In this document: positions 1 to 7,696 of the stretch, in pieces
Layout: each line of letters opens with the position of its first letter
Numbering within the stretch: position 1 is the first letter of the stretch
Source of the DNA: Glutamicibacter sp. JC586
Lineage (GTDB): Bacteria; Actinomycetota; Actinomycetes; Actinomycetales; Micrococcaceae
Direction of reading: 5' to 3'
Assembly (NCBI RefSeq): GCF_009805585.1
Contig: NZ_VHIN01000001.1
Coordinates: 1-37,645 of the forward strand
DNA: 37,645 nucleotides
The notes under the pieces: model-generated
Seen by the model: only the letters and a program-made list of their open reading frames with translations
The model's database searches: none
What the model was told of the DNA's origin: nothing
Program-made: the position numbers and the translations under genes

Positions 1-402
1 CGCTTCGTGGGATTCAAACAGGCCGCCCAAGCGGCTGGGTTGGAACCAGTGGCAATCGAAATTGGCGACTATACTCCGGCCAGCGGTCACCACATCACGG
101 ATCAGCTACTCAAGCGTCAGGTGGCGATTGATGGATTGTTTACGGCCAGTGCGCAGATGGGTTTCGGAGCCTTGCAAGCTCTGAAAGAAGCGGGCATTAA
201 CGTGCCGAAAGATATCTCGGTGACTTCGGTGGATGACGATTCATTTGCGCGTAGTTCTAACCCACCGTTAACTACCATTGCTCAGTACCCCCAACAGCAG
301 GGGGAGGCCATGGCAGAGTTGCTGATCAAACGGATTCAGGGCCAGCAAGTTCCACAGTGGAGCATCATGGACACTGAACTGGTGCTTAGAGATTCGCATT
401 AG
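1..402 (+). CDS. LacI-family transcriptional regulator, C-terminal part (5' end outside window)
   Basis: The reading frame is open from the first base, so the N-terminal helix-turn-helix DNA-binding domain lies outside the window. What remains, about 133 residues, is the C-terminal half of the sugar-binding-like effector domain. It shows the family's typical run: a DGLFTASAQMGFGALQAL segment (effector-domain core helix), then GINVPKDISVTSVDDDSFA, then PPLTTIAQYPQQQGEAMAELL, where LacI/GalR proteins have the conserved loop and helix that bind effector and dimerise. Such proteins repress sugar-utilisation operons; the sugar cannot be told from this part. The gene runs toward the tRNA-Arg on the opposite strand and shares its hairpin terminator. 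Family assignment is firm; the exact role is unknown. Confidence 0.85.
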   Translation, partial: RFVGFKQAAQAAGLEPVAIEIGDYTPASGHHITDQLLKRQVAIDGLFTASAQMGFGALQALKEAGINVPKDISVTSVDDDSFARSSNPPLTTIAQYPQQQGEAMAELLIKRIQGQQVPQWSIMDTELVLRDSH

Positions 403-455
403 TCTCAGAAAATCTGGTCTCGCAGAGCCCGTGGCAGAAGTTGGAAAGAAACAAA

Positions 456-485
456 AAAATTCCCACTCGATTGAGTGGGAATTTT
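456..485 (-). terminator. Hairpin terminator of tRNA-Arg copy 1 (bidirectional)
   Basis: There is a 13-bp perfect stem with a GATT loop. On the minus strand it is followed by a run of T, fitting a terminator for the tRNA. On the plus strand it ends in TTTT and can also stop the LacI-type gene. Confidence 0.85.
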
Positions 486-492
486 CAATTTG

Positions 493-566
<74 letters not shown>

Positions 567-606
567 ATATTTTATTGTTGTCGTCGTGACGACTTGAATA
601 ACTCTA

Positions 607-635
607 CACGAGAATTGAGCAGAGAAAAAACCAAA
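607..635 (-). promoter_or_regulatory. Possible promoter of tRNA-Arg copy 1
   Basis: On the minus strand a TAGAGT -10-like element lies about 40 bp upstream of the tRNA, with a T-rich -35 region (TTTTTC) 17 bp further upstream. It is weaker than the promoter of copy 2. The 3' end of the acetyltransferase gene lies directly upstream. Confidence 0.35.
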
Positions 636-707
636 CAGTGCAAAAGTGCCGTGATTCACAAGATGTCTGGTCGACCTGCTGTTATCGAGCGCAGTTCGGG
701 GTGGAGG

Positions 708-1247
708 TTAGCCGTGAAGGATTGTTTGGTAGAGATTGTGATCTTGCCACCGGCCCGCAATTTTGAGGTAGTTTGGCGCCATTCCAATCTGACTAAATCC
801 GTTCTTGAGCAATACTTTTTGCGAGGCGTGATTGTGCACAAGGGTACTTGCCTCCAAGCGGTGCAGTCCGATGTTCGTAGCCGCTTCCGTGCGCAGTGCT
901 GCGATGGAGCGCGAGGCTAATGCCTGCCCGGTGAACTGATGGTCAACCCAGTAACCTAGGCTGGCACTTTGAAAGGACCCGCGAACAACGGAAACGATGT
1001 TGAAGCGACCAATTAGTTGTTCATCCCGGAACAGTCCGTAAGGGTATGCCAGTGAGTGCTCGTGGGCTGCGAGCACTTGTGAAATATTTTCCGCTTGCCA
1101 GGCCTTTGTGAAAAAAGCTTCATCACGCTCGGGTTCCCATGGGCGCAAGTGTTCGCGATTGCGCGCGTAGCCCTCGGCGAGCTGTTCGGCATCACTGACC
1201 TGAAGGAGGCGTAAGGTCGTGCATGAATCTATGAACAGTGCGCTCAT
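708..1247 (-). CDS. GNAT-family N-acetyltransferase (RimJ/RimL-like)
   Basis: This 179-residue protein resembles the RimJ/RimL branch of GNAT acetyltransferases, which move an acetyl group from acetyl-CoA to N-terminal amines or small molecules. It begins with TTLRLLQVSDAEQLAEGY, has the mid-domain GRFNIVSVVRGSFQSASLGY strand pair and WVDHQFTGQALAS, and ends with the family's LHRLEASTLVHNHASQKVL and GF segment that binds acetyl-CoA. The start is taken at 1247 because AAGGAGA lies 6 nt upstream; the open frame extends further only by reading back through the tRNA terminator. It sits between two identical tRNA-Arg genes on the same strand. Only about 36 bp separate it from the upstream terminator, so it may have no promoter of its own. 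The substrate is unknown. Confidence 0.85.
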   Translation of the reverse strand: MSALFIDSCTTLRLLQVSDAEQLAEGYARNREHLRPWEPERDEAFFTKAWQAENISQVLAAHEHSLAYPYGLFRDEQLIGRFNIVSVVRGSFQSASLGYWVDHQFTGQALASRSIAALRTEAATNIGLHRLEASTLVHNHASQKVLLKNGFSQIGMAPNYLKIAGRWQDHNLYQTILHG

Positions 1248-1283
1248 TGGCTTCTCCTTAGTAGTTTCTCCTGGGAAACGAAA

Positions 1284-1313
1284 AAAATTCCCACTCGATT
1301 GAGTGGGAATTTT
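1284..1313 (-). terminator. Hairpin terminator of tRNA-Arg copy 2
   Basis: The same 13-bp stem and GATT loop as at 456-485, followed on the minus strand by a T run. It separates the tRNA from the acetyltransferase gene downstream. Confidence 0.85.
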
Positions 1314-1320
1314 CAATTTG

Positions 1321-1394
<74 letters not shown>

Positions 1395-1432
1395 ATATTC
1401 TATTGTTGATTCGTTCTCACGAACCTCGAATT

Positions 1433-1461
1433 ACTATACAGGTCGTTTTGGGCATGTACAA
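1433..1461 (-). promoter_or_regulatory. Promoter of tRNA-Arg copy 2
   Basis: On the minus strand there is TTGTAC (1456-1461) as -35, a 17-bp spacer, and TATAGT (1433-1438) as -10, about 39 bp upstream of the tRNA. It fits a housekeeping sigma-factor promoter. Confidence 0.65.
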
Positions 1462-1710
1462 ATCGGCGGGCAAAGCTACCGCGCTTAGGTGAACATACGG
1501 TTATATGAAGCGATCAAAAGGGTACCGGTCTACGTGACCTTCATCACATATTTCAGTAATTGGTGAAGTGTTATTCCCTGAAAATCCGGGGTTTATCAAC
1601 TTTGACGTTTGATTAGCCCGCGCTCGTGAGGTCTCGATCACACGCTTACTCCAGAGCGTTCACCCTAGCCTTGATTTATTGCTAGTTGAGCCCAATGGAG
1701 GGAACAAATA
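1462..1710 (+). other. Long upstream region of pckG
   Basis: About 315 bp separate the tRNA from pckG. Besides the tRNA promoter I find a CRP-like palindrome (1533-1548) and a good Shine-Dalgarno GGAGGG shortly before the pckG start. TTGACG occurs at about 1601, but no convincing -10 partner is visible. No small gene is supported here. Confidence 0.5.
1533..1548. promoter_or_regulatory. Putative CRP/GlxR-type binding site upstream of pckG
   Basis: The 16-mer CGTGACCTTCATCACA matches the CRP-family consensus TGTGA-N6-TCACA at nine of ten arm positions and has the correct 6-bp spacing. It lies about 165 bp before the pckG start, a reasonable place for cAMP-dependent control of a gluconeogenic gene. 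This is a motif match only. Confidence 0.45.
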
Positions 1711-3540
1711 ATGAGCACGAGCTCGGATCAGACCGTAATCGACGCAGCGACTTCGCACAAGGAGTTGGCAAGCTGGGTCGAAGAAGTGGCCGCCCTGACG
1801 AAGCCGGATCGTGTTTATTGGGTAGACGGTTCAGCTCAAGAAGCAGAACGACTGAGCGCGGAACTTGTTGAAGCAGGAACTCTGGTCAAGCTGACCGATC
1901 CAAACTTCCCTAACTCGTACGCTGGCTTCTCAGATCCAAAAGACGTAGCGCGAGTCGAAGAGCGTACCTTCATTTGCTCCAGAAAGAAGGAAGACGCTGG
2001 CTTCACCAACAACTGGGAAGACCCAGAAAAGATGAAGTCCATGCTCAACGGCCTGTTTGATGGCTCGATGCGTGGACGCACCATGTACGTCATTCCTTTC
2101 GTCATGGGTCCGCTTGACGCAGAAAATCCTGCCTACGGCGTTGAAATTACCGACTCTGCTTACGTCGTGACTTCCATGCGCATCATGGCGAAGATCGGTA
2201 CTGAAGTACTGCGCAAGATGGAAGCAGAAAATGCGTTCTTCGTTCCTGCGTTGCACTCGGTTGGTGCGCCACTTCAGCCAGGCCAGGAAGATGTTGCATG
2301 GCCATGCAACGAGAACAAGTGGATCGTTCACTTCCCGGAGGAACGTTCCATCATGTCCTACGGTTCGGGCTACGGTGGCAACGCACTGCTAGGTAAGAAG
2401 TGCTACTCGCTTCGTATCGCCTCGGCCATGGCGCGTGATGAAGGCTGGCTTGCAGAACACATGTTGATTCTGAAGCTGACCAGCCCACAGAACAAGGCGT
2501 ACCACATTGCCGCCGCCTTCCCATCGGCCTGCGGTAAGACCAACCTAGCGTTGCTTGATCCAACCATTGACGGTTGGAAGGCAGAAACCCTGGGCGATGA
2601 CATCAACTGGATGCGCATTGGCAAGGAAGGGGAGCTACGCGGAGTTAACCCTGAATACGGTCTGTTCGGCGTTGCGCCAGGTACCGGTTGGTCCACAAAC
2701 CCTAACGCCATGCGTGCCATCGCCAAGGGCAACAACATCTTTACCAACGTTGCGCTGACCGACGAAGGTGGCGTGTGGTGGGAAGGGATGACCGAGGAAA
2801 CTCCGGCACACCTGACCGACTGGTTGGGCAACGACTGGACTCCGGAGTCCGGACGTCCAGCGGCGCATCCTAACTCGCGTTTCTGCACGCCGATCTCTCA
2901 GGTCGACATGCTTTCCGAAGATTACTACTCGCCTAACGGTGTGAAGATTGACGCCATCCTGTTTGGTGGTCGACGCAAGACCACCATCCCATTGGTGACC
3001 GAAGCGCGCAGCTGGACCAACGGTATCTTCATGGGCTCGACTCTCTCCTCGGAAACTACCGCAGCCGCCGCAGGTGCAACGGGTGTGATTCGTCGTGACC
3101 CAATGGCGATGTTGCCATTCATCGGTTACAACGCAGGGGACTACCTGAAGCATTGGGACAACATCTCGGACAAGCTCAATCCAGAGCAGATGCCAAAGAT
3201 CTTCCTGGTGAATTGGTTCCGTCGCAACTCCGAGGGCGGCTTCGCATGGCCAGGCTTCGGCGATAATTCGCGTGTACTGAAGTGGGCCATCGAACGTATC
3301 GAAGGCACCGCTGACGCCAAGGAAACCATCATCGGTAACGTTCCGACTGGTGAATCGTTGGACCTGACCGGCTTGGAAGGCTTCACTGCCGCGCAAGTTG
3401 AAGAAGCCGTGGCAGTCGACAAGGAAGAGTGGGCTACCGAGGTTGAAGGTATCGAAGAGTGGTACGCCAACTTCGGCGATGCACTTCCAGCTTCACTGCG
3501 AGCAGAGCTTGACGGTCTGAAAGAGCGTCTGAGCGCCTAA
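1711..3540 (+). CDS. pckG: Phosphoenolpyruvate carboxykinase (GTP)
   Basis: This 609-residue protein has the usual length of GTP-dependent PEP carboxykinase, the cytosolic enzyme that converts oxaloacetate and GTP to phosphoenolpyruvate, GDP and CO2 at the entry to gluconeogenesis. The nucleotide P-loop FPSACGKTN is at about 270-278, followed by the metal-binding GDDINWM at about 295-301 and the conserved [16 protein letters not shown]. Further on is [11 protein letters not shown], where the substrate-binding arginines lie. The signature distinguishes it from the ATP-dependent form. The start has GGAGGG at good distance. It is transcribed alone and closed by a strong hairpin terminator. A CRP-like site upstream suggests control by carbon status. 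Identification is very sure. Confidence 0.98.
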   Translation: MSTSSDQTVIDAATSHKELASWVEEVAALTKPDRVYWVDGSAQEAERLSAELVEAGTLVKLTDPNFPNSYAGFSDPKDVARVEERTFICSRKKEDAGFTNNWEDPEKMKSMLNGLFDGSMRGRTMYVIPFVMGPLDAENPAYGVEITDSAYVVTSMRIMAKIGTEVLRKMEAENAFFVPALHSVGAPLQPGQEDVAWPCNENKWIVHFPEERSIMSYGSGYGGNALLGKKCYSLRIASAMARDEGWLAEHMLILKLTSPQNKAYHIAAAFPSACGKTNLALLDPTIDGWKAETLGDDINWMRIGKEGELRGVNPEYGLFGVAPGTGWSTNPNAMRAIAKGNNIFTNVALTDEGGVWWEGMTEETPAHLTDWLGNDWTPESGRPAAHPNSRFCTPISQVDMLSEDYYSPNGVKIDAILFGGRRKTTIPLVTEARSWTNGIFMGSTLSSETTAAAAGATGVIRRDPMAMLPFIGYNAGDYLKHWDNISDKLNPEQMPKIFLVNWFRRNSEGGFAWPGFGDNSRVLKWAIERIEGTADAKETIIGNVPTGESLDLTGLEGFTAAQVEEAVAVDKEEWATEVEGIEEWYANFGDALPASLRAELDGLKERLSA

Positions 3541-3560
3541 GCGTTGAGCTAGAACGAGAC

Positions 3561-3609
3561 CTACGAGGCTCCTTGCCGCTGGAATATCCAGCGGCAAGGA
3601 GCCTCGTAG
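3561..3609 (+). terminator. Terminator of pckG
   Basis: A 22-bp perfect stem with an AATAT loop, followed by TTTTA, starting 20 bp after the stop codon. Confidence 0.9.
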
Positions 3610-3670
3610 TTTTACGGGTAGGCGGGCGGGTCGAGCAATTGTCACAATCCGGGCACAGTTTTCGAACACC

Positions 3671-3691
3671 GTGCAAAATTGGGTGCAAAAT
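3671..3691. repeat. Tandem GTGCAAAAT repeat in front of the PadR gene
   Basis: GTGCAAAAT occurs at 3671-3679 and 3683-3691, a 12-bp period, ending 25 bp before the PadR gene. The spacing of about one helical turn suggests an operator, possibly for autoregulation. No direct proof. Confidence 0.4.
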
Positions 3692-3716
3692 CAACTAACT
3701 GTGAAAAGATAACTCT

Positions 3717-4244
3717 ATGGTTTTGGCACGTTTGATTCTTGGGCTGTTGTGCTTGTCGCCGATGACTGGCTACGAGCTCAAAAAGCACTTTGACTCCTCT
3801 ATTAACCACTTCTGGAACGCAGATAAGGCGCAGATTTATCGCACCTTGGCACAGTTAGTGGATAAGGGGTATGCCACGGTGCGCACCGTGCCTCAAAGCA
3901 ATTACCCGGACCGTCAAGAACACCACATCACCGAAGCCGGACGTGAAGTACTCACTCAGTGGCTCTCGGCAGGCCCTGTCGAATCGCCAGAACGTGATCC
4001 ATTTATGGGTCAGGTTTTCTTCGCGGCAGAGTTGGAGCGCGAAGACATCGAACAGCTGCTGGTGAAACGTCGTGAGGCGACCCAATTCATTCTTGATGAC
4101 TACCTTTCCCAGCGCGAGGGAATCGACATGCGTGCCGCCGCTGACCGGCGAAGCTTCTTGATGGCCGCAACCCTCGATAATGCAATCCGACAACAAGCCG
4201 CACAGCTGGAATGGCTCGATGCGGTATTGGAGTACTTGCCATGA
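3717..4244 (+). CDS. PadR-family transcriptional regulator
   Basis: This 175-residue protein has the PadR winged-helix domain at its N-terminus: LGLLCLSPMTGYELKKHF, then WNADKAQIYRTLAQLVDKGY (recognition helix) and the wing with EHHITEAGREVLTQWL. The remainder is the C-terminal helical dimerisation part (PadR group 1, Vir-like). Such proteins usually repress a neighbouring gene and let go on binding a small aromatic or drug-like compound. The next gene overlaps it by four bases, so the two are translated together, and the hydrolase may be linked to the signal sensed here. There is no clear Shine-Dalgarno; AAAGAT lies 6 nt before the start as a weak leaderless-type -10. The inducer is unknown. 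Confidence 0.9.
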   Translation: MVLARLILGLLCLSPMTGYELKKHFDSSINHFWNADKAQIYRTLAQLVDKGYATVRTVPQSNYPDRQEHHITEAGREVLTQWLSAGPVESPERDPFMGQVFFAAELEREDIEQLLVKRREATQFILDDYLSQREGIDMRAAADRRSFLMAATLDNAIRQQAAQLEWLDAVLEYLP

Positions 4245-5245
4245 CCTCTGCCAAAGACTCTGCAGCGAAGCCCACTCAGAATTCGGTACGCGATGCTACC
4301 GACTACCCTGAAGTGCACCCAGGGCGCAACGGTGCGGACCAGCGCCAACCGCGAACCATCGTTTTCCTGCACGGAGGCAACGTGGGTAACTGGAGCTGGG
4401 ACCCGCAAGTCTTGGCTTTCGGCGACTTTAATATCCTCACCTTGCATCTGCCTGCCTTTGGTGCCCGTTCCGAGGAGACCTGGGACGGCTTGGAATCTGC
4501 AGCGGATGATGTCGCTGCCTTGATCGCAGACGAAGTATCCGAGGGTGGGGTGCACCTTGTAGGGATTTCCCTTGGCGGGGTTATCGCGTTGCATGTAGCA
4601 GCCCGGCATCCAGAGCTCGTAGATTCGGTGTTCATCACCGGTACCCCGGTGACCGGTGCCAGTACGACTGCACGTACTTTCCATCGCATGCAGCTCAAAC
4701 TGATCGGCAGTGAATGGTACTGGCGTTTTCAGGCGGGTGCCTATGGCATGGTTGATGACGAACGTGAATTGTTCGCTGAACACGGGGTCAAACTCAAGGC
4801 AGAAAATATGCGGGCCATCATGAACGATTTGGACCCCGGCGGGTTGCCCAAAAACCTATCTGCCTACCAGGGGCCAGTTTTGGCACTTGTGGGTTCCAAG
4901 GAGCCGAAGCTGGTGCAGAAGTCGTTTGCCTCGCTTAGGGAAAATCTTCCGCAAACGATCACCAGAGTCGTGCCGGGAATGCATCATCAGTGGAATATTG
5001 AGAATCCGTTACTCTTTAACGCGGTGCTTCGCCGTTGGATCACCGATGGTGGGCTGCACCAGATCCTTACTGACCCACAGGCTGTGAAACCAGCACGCGG
5101 GGTCAAACCCACCTCAGTGGATCGGGAAGCTGAAGCTCCGAAAGATCAGAGCCAAGTTGCCGGTGAATCGGTGAGCGATGCTGAAAAAGCGCCACCACAG
5201 AAACCTGGTAAGTTCACTGCGAAATTCGATTTTAAGAAGAAGTAG
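4241..5245 (+). CDS. Alpha/beta-fold hydrolase with charged C-terminal tail
   Basis: This is a 334-residue alpha/beta hydrolase. FLHGGNVGNWSWDPQV carries the oxyanion HGG motif, GISLGG is the nucleophile elbow with the catalytic serine, and the histidine is probably in GMHHQWNIENP. The catalytic acid is not clear by eye. The last 70 or so residues are charged, rich in Pro, Lys and Glu, and probably disordered, unusual for this fold. The start at 4241 overlaps the PadR stop as ATGA and has GGAG 8 nt upstream; an ATG at 4211 in the same frame lacks this. Cytoplasmic, with no signal peptide. The substrate is not known; pairing with PadR suggests an ester or aromatic compound. Confidence 0.85.
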   Translation: MTSAKDSAAKPTQNSVRDATDYPEVHPGRNGADQRQPRTIVFLHGGNVGNWSWDPQVLAFGDFNILTLHLPAFGARSEETWDGLESAADDVAALIADEVSEGGVHLVGISLGGVIALHVAARHPELVDSVFITGTPVTGASTTARTFHRMQLKLIGSEWYWRFQAGAYGMVDDERELFAEHGVKLKAENMRAIMNDLDPGGLPKNLSAYQGPVLALVGSKEPKLVQKSFASLRENLPQTITRVVPGMHHQWNIENPLLFNAVLRRWITDGGLHQILTDPQAVKPARGVKPTSVDREAEAPKDQSQVAGESVSDAEKAPPQKPGKFTAKFDFKKK

Positions 5246-5305
5246 TCCCCAGTAGGGCGATTACGGGGACGTTCTGCCATCCCCTAATAAATAGTGGCAA
5301 AAAGT

Positions 5306-5340
5306 GCTGCAGGCGCATTCTTTATGAATCCACCTGCAGC
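5306..5340 (-). terminator. Terminator of hmp
   Basis: An 8-bp outer stem GCTGCAGG/CCTGCAGC with a nested ATTC/GAAT stem. On the minus strand it is followed by CTTTTTG, about 20 bp after the hmp stop codon. Confidence 0.75.
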
Positions 5341-5359
5341 CTCGCCTTACCCCCTGATG

Positions 5360-6535
5360 TCAGGCAGCGAGCCAAACATCGGGACCGAAGACTTCATAGT
5401 GGATGTGTTCGGCTGGGACCCCGGCTTCTAGTGCCTGATTGCGTACGGCGTTCATGAATGGCAAGGGGCCGCAAAGATATACCTGAGAATTCGCGCTCAG
5501 CGCCTCGGTGAGGTTCATGTAGCCGGATCGGGCGTTCAGCCCGTCGGGCAATTCGCCGCGTTCGAACCAGGTGCTGATGGTGGCTTCTGGCAGCTTGCCG
5601 ATGGATTCAAGCATCTGTTCGCGCAGTGGCCATGTGTTGATTTCCTGGTCTGCGTGCAACACGGTGATCTTGCGAGTCGAGCCATGCGCGGCCAAGGTCT
5701 GCAATGCGGCGGCGCTAGGAGTGCAGCCAATACCCGCCGTGGCGATCACCAGAGGCGAACCATCGTCGTCGATGACCAGATCGCCATACGGATTCGAAAG
5801 TTCAACTATTCCGCCGATCTCCAGACCGTTGTAGATTACCGGAGAGAATTCGCCGCTGGCATCCAACTTCACGGTGATGGTGCGACGGCGAGCATGCTCG
5901 ACATCGTTGCTCAGAGTGTACTGGCGAACCTGGCGCAGTCCGTCAGTCATCGGCATGCGGACCGAAATGAACTGGCCCGGTTTGGCTACCGTGACCGGGG
6001 TGCTATCGGCTGGTTCAAAACTGAGAATTACCGAATCGACGCCGGTTTCAGTGCGTTCGATGAGCTTCCAGGGTGTGTAGATTTCGGCATTAGCCTGTTG
6101 GGCGTATAGACCTTTCTCGATCTTGATTAGCGCGTGGGCCATTAGCCAGTAGACCTCAGTCCAAGCATCAGCGATCTCCGGGGTTAGTGCGTCACCCAGG
6201 TCTTCGGCAATTGCAGCAAACAGGTGCTTGTAAACGATGGGGTACTGTTCCTCGGCGACGCCAAGAGACGTGTGCTTGTGGGCTACTCGGGCGAGCATTG
6301 TTTCGGGAGCCACGCCAGGTTGCTTGACCAGGTAAGTGGCAAAAACTGCGATTGACCCGGCTAGGGCTTGCTGCTGTGTTCCGTTCTTCTGATTTGAGCG
6401 AGAGAAGATTCCGTCGAGTAGTTCCGGGTGGGCTGCGAACAGGCGATTATAGAAATTGGGGGTAATGCTTGAGATGCGCTCTGCGATGATCGGCAAAGTG
6501 GCTTCAATGACAGGCAGGGATTTGGGGGACAGCAT
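5360..6535 (-). CDS. hmp: Flavohaemoprotein, nitric oxide dioxygenase
   Basis: The 391-residue protein has the full flavohaemoglobin layout: a globin domain (about 1-140), an FAD-binding domain and a C-terminal NAD(P)H-binding domain. It oxidises nitric oxide to nitrate using O2 and NAD(P)H in the cytoplasm. In the globin part Tyr29 in FYNRLF is the B10 tyrosine and His88 in KHTS the proximal haem ligand. RQYTLSN marks the FAD site, and IATAGIGCTPSAAAL and YLCGPLPFMNAV mark the NAD(P)H part. The start at 6535 has AGGAGA 6 nt upstream; the open frame extends 19 codons further but without a ribosome site. It lies just downstream of an NsrR-like gene on the same strand, which fits nitric-oxide induction. 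Confidence 0.96.
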   Translation of the reverse strand: MLSPKSLPVIEATLPIIAERISSITPNFYNRLFAAHPELLDGIFSRSNQKNGTQQQALAGSIAVFATYLVKQPGVAPETMLARVAHKHTSLGVAEEQYPIVYKHLFAAIAEDLGDALTPEIADAWTEVYWLMAHALIKIEKGLYAQQANAEIYTPWKLIERTETGVDSVILSFEPADSTPVTVAKPGQFISVRMPMTDGLRQVRQYTLSNDVEHARRRTITVKLDASGEFSPVIYNGLEIGGIVELSNPYGDLVIDDDGSPLVIATAGIGCTPSAAALQTLAAHGSTRKITVLHADQEINTWPLREQMLESIGKLPEATISTWFERGELPDGLNARSGYMNLTEALSANSQVYLCGPLPFMNAVRNQALEAGVPAEHIHYEVFGPDVWLAA

Positions 6536-6571
6536 CGGGTCTCCTAGGGAGTAGAAATAACTCGCATATGA

Positions 6572-6620
6572 AATGCAAGATTTATGATTCATTTCTACGC
6601 CTCGTAGAACAGGATTGCAA
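6572..6620 (-). promoter_or_regulatory. hmp promoter with two inverted repeats (putative operator)
   Basis: On the minus strand TTGCAA (6615-6620) and TAGAAA (6593-6598) form a plausible promoter with a spacer of about 16 bp. A palindrome TTCTACG-CT-CGTAGAA (6594-6609) covers the -10 and spacer. An AT-rich imperfect inverted repeat with AAATG/CATTT ends (6572-6595) covers the likely transcription start. Either could bind the NsrR-like protein encoded upstream; this is inference. Confidence 0.4.
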
Positions 6621-6677
6621 ATTCACCTGAGTCTCACCCGCGAAGAGCAAGCGAAATCACTTCAGCGGTGAGGGGAG

Positions 6678-7136
6678 CTAGGAAAAATCGCGCACGGTCG
6701 GGAATGGAAGTCCCTTGATTGGCGACGCGGATGATTCGGGGCAGATGTCTTGGATGGTTAAAGGATCCAATGAAGCGTAGAAAGCTTCACGGGCTTGGCG
6801 GAAGACGGTTCGCAAACGGCAGTTGCCCGACAGTGGGCATGCTGTTTGTGCGTCATGTTCGGAGCAGTCCACAATATCGGTGCGCTTGTCCAGTTTGCGC
6901 AACAGCCCGCCGAGCGAGGTATGTAACGCATTGTCGGCCAAGGTCGCGCCACCGTTGCGACCGCGAGTGACCTGCAAAATTCCCAGCGTGCGCAATTCTA
7001 GTACGGCCTTTGCGACATGGTTATAGGGGATTCCAACGGAATCGGCGATCTCTCGGCTGGTCAGCTGCCCGGTGCCTGGTGTTGCCAGAACCATGATGGT
7101 TCGCAGACATACGTCGGTGAAGGCACTGAGTTTCAT
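6678..7136 (-). CDS. nsrR: Rrf2-family regulator, NsrR-like (nitric-oxide sensor)
   Basis: This 152-residue Rrf2 protein begins MKLSAFTDVCLRTIMVLA and carries the winged helix with SREIADSVGIPYNHVAKAV and RGRNGGATLA. Three cysteines, Cys91, Cys100 and Cys106 (DCSEHDAQTAC then PLSGNC), sit where NsrR binds its iron-sulfur cluster; the spacing is very like that of Bacillus NsrR. NsrR represses hmp until nitric oxide damages the cluster, and hmp is directly downstream here. The start at 7136 lies 7 nt after TAAAGT (7144-7149) with no Shine-Dalgarno, so the mRNA may be leaderless. A 41-bp palindrome covers its -35 region. IscR is a less likely alternative, because no isc/suf genes are nearby. Confidence 0.85.
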   Translation of the reverse strand: MKLSAFTDVCLRTIMVLATPGTGQLTSREIADSVGIPYNHVAKAVLELRTLGILQVTRGRNGGATLADNALHTSLGGLLRKLDKRTDIVDCSEHDAQTACPLSGNCRLRTVFRQAREAFYASLDPLTIQDICPESSASPIKGLPFPTVRDFS

Positions 7137-7160
7137 GCTTAGTACTTTACGCGGGGAAAA

Positions 7161-7201
7161 CATTTTGGGGTCAGCATAGTGACTATGCTGACCCCAAAAT
7201 G
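7161..7201 (-). terminator. 41-bp perfect palindrome: terminator of the upstream gene and possible nsrR operator
   Basis: Two perfect 20-bp arms flank a single G at 7181. On the minus strand it begins 12 bp after the stop codon of the 7214-7684 gene and is followed by TTTT, which fits a terminator. It also covers about -25 to -65 of the likely nsrR promoter, and its nearly spacer-free symmetry is more like an operator than the other hairpins in this window, which have loops of 4 nt or more. Confidence 0.75.
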
Positions 7202-7213
7202 ACCAAGCAGGTT

Positions 7214-7684
7214 CTAGAGCGCGTTGGCCCAGATGGCCTCTGCAGATTCTGCTGCTGGCTCGTCGAAGACCCATTCGCCACCTGGTTCCGCAGGCATGGT
7301 GTATGGCTGCACGATAGCCAAGGCAGCGCCTACGCGGTGCTCGGCGACCACATGGATTGCGTCGCGATCGTTTTCCTGAAGCAGAACATCGGAAGCGATG
7401 GCAATGGCATCAAAGTGGGTGCCCTGCTGGTTTAGGACCTGAACCAACTCCGCGGCCATGGCTTCGGTATCGATGTCAGCATCTGGATCTTCAGGATCAT
7501 CCGTTGGTGGCACAGCGATCAGGCGCAACTCTGGTTCGCTGTCGTCGTCCTTTGGTTCCAGGGCGATCGCAAAGGGAAGGAACACTCCCTGCTCTTCGAG
7601 TTGCTCGCGAGCCACGCCTAGCGCGGTGCCCAAGACCTTATTTAGCGCGTCTTTGACGCCCTCATCTAATGATTCAAGATTCAT
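7214..7684 (-). CDS. Uncharacterised acidic protein downstream of the phosphomannomutase gene
   Basis: I do not recognise a named family for this 156-residue protein. It begins MNLESLDEGVKDALNKVLG, has an amphipathic N-terminal helix, is strongly acidic in the middle (PKDDDSEPE, DDPEDPDADIDTEA), and then alternates strands and helices up to a conserved-looking C-terminus with AIVQPYTMPAE. There is no signal peptide, membrane segment or cysteine. The start has AAGGGGAAG at good distance. It begins 12 bp after the stop of the phosphomutase gene and is surely in the same transcript, ended by the palindrome at 7161-7201. Good ribosome site, codon use like its neighbours and operon position show it is a real gene. 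A function cannot be given. Confidence 0.8.
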   Translation of the reverse strand: MNLESLDEGVKDALNKVLGTALGVAREQLEEQGVFLPFAIALEPKDDDSEPELRLIAVPPTDDPEDPDADIDTEAMAAELVQVLNQQGTHFDAIAIASDVLLQENDRDAIHVVAEHRVGAALAIVQPYTMPAEPGGEWVFDEPAAESAEAIWANAL

Positions 7685-7696
7685 GACTTCCCCTTG

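Noticed and set aside
2635-3396. 253-codon open frame on the minus strand inside pckG
   Set aside because: Shadow of pckG caused by its codon bias; no ribosome site and low-quality composition.
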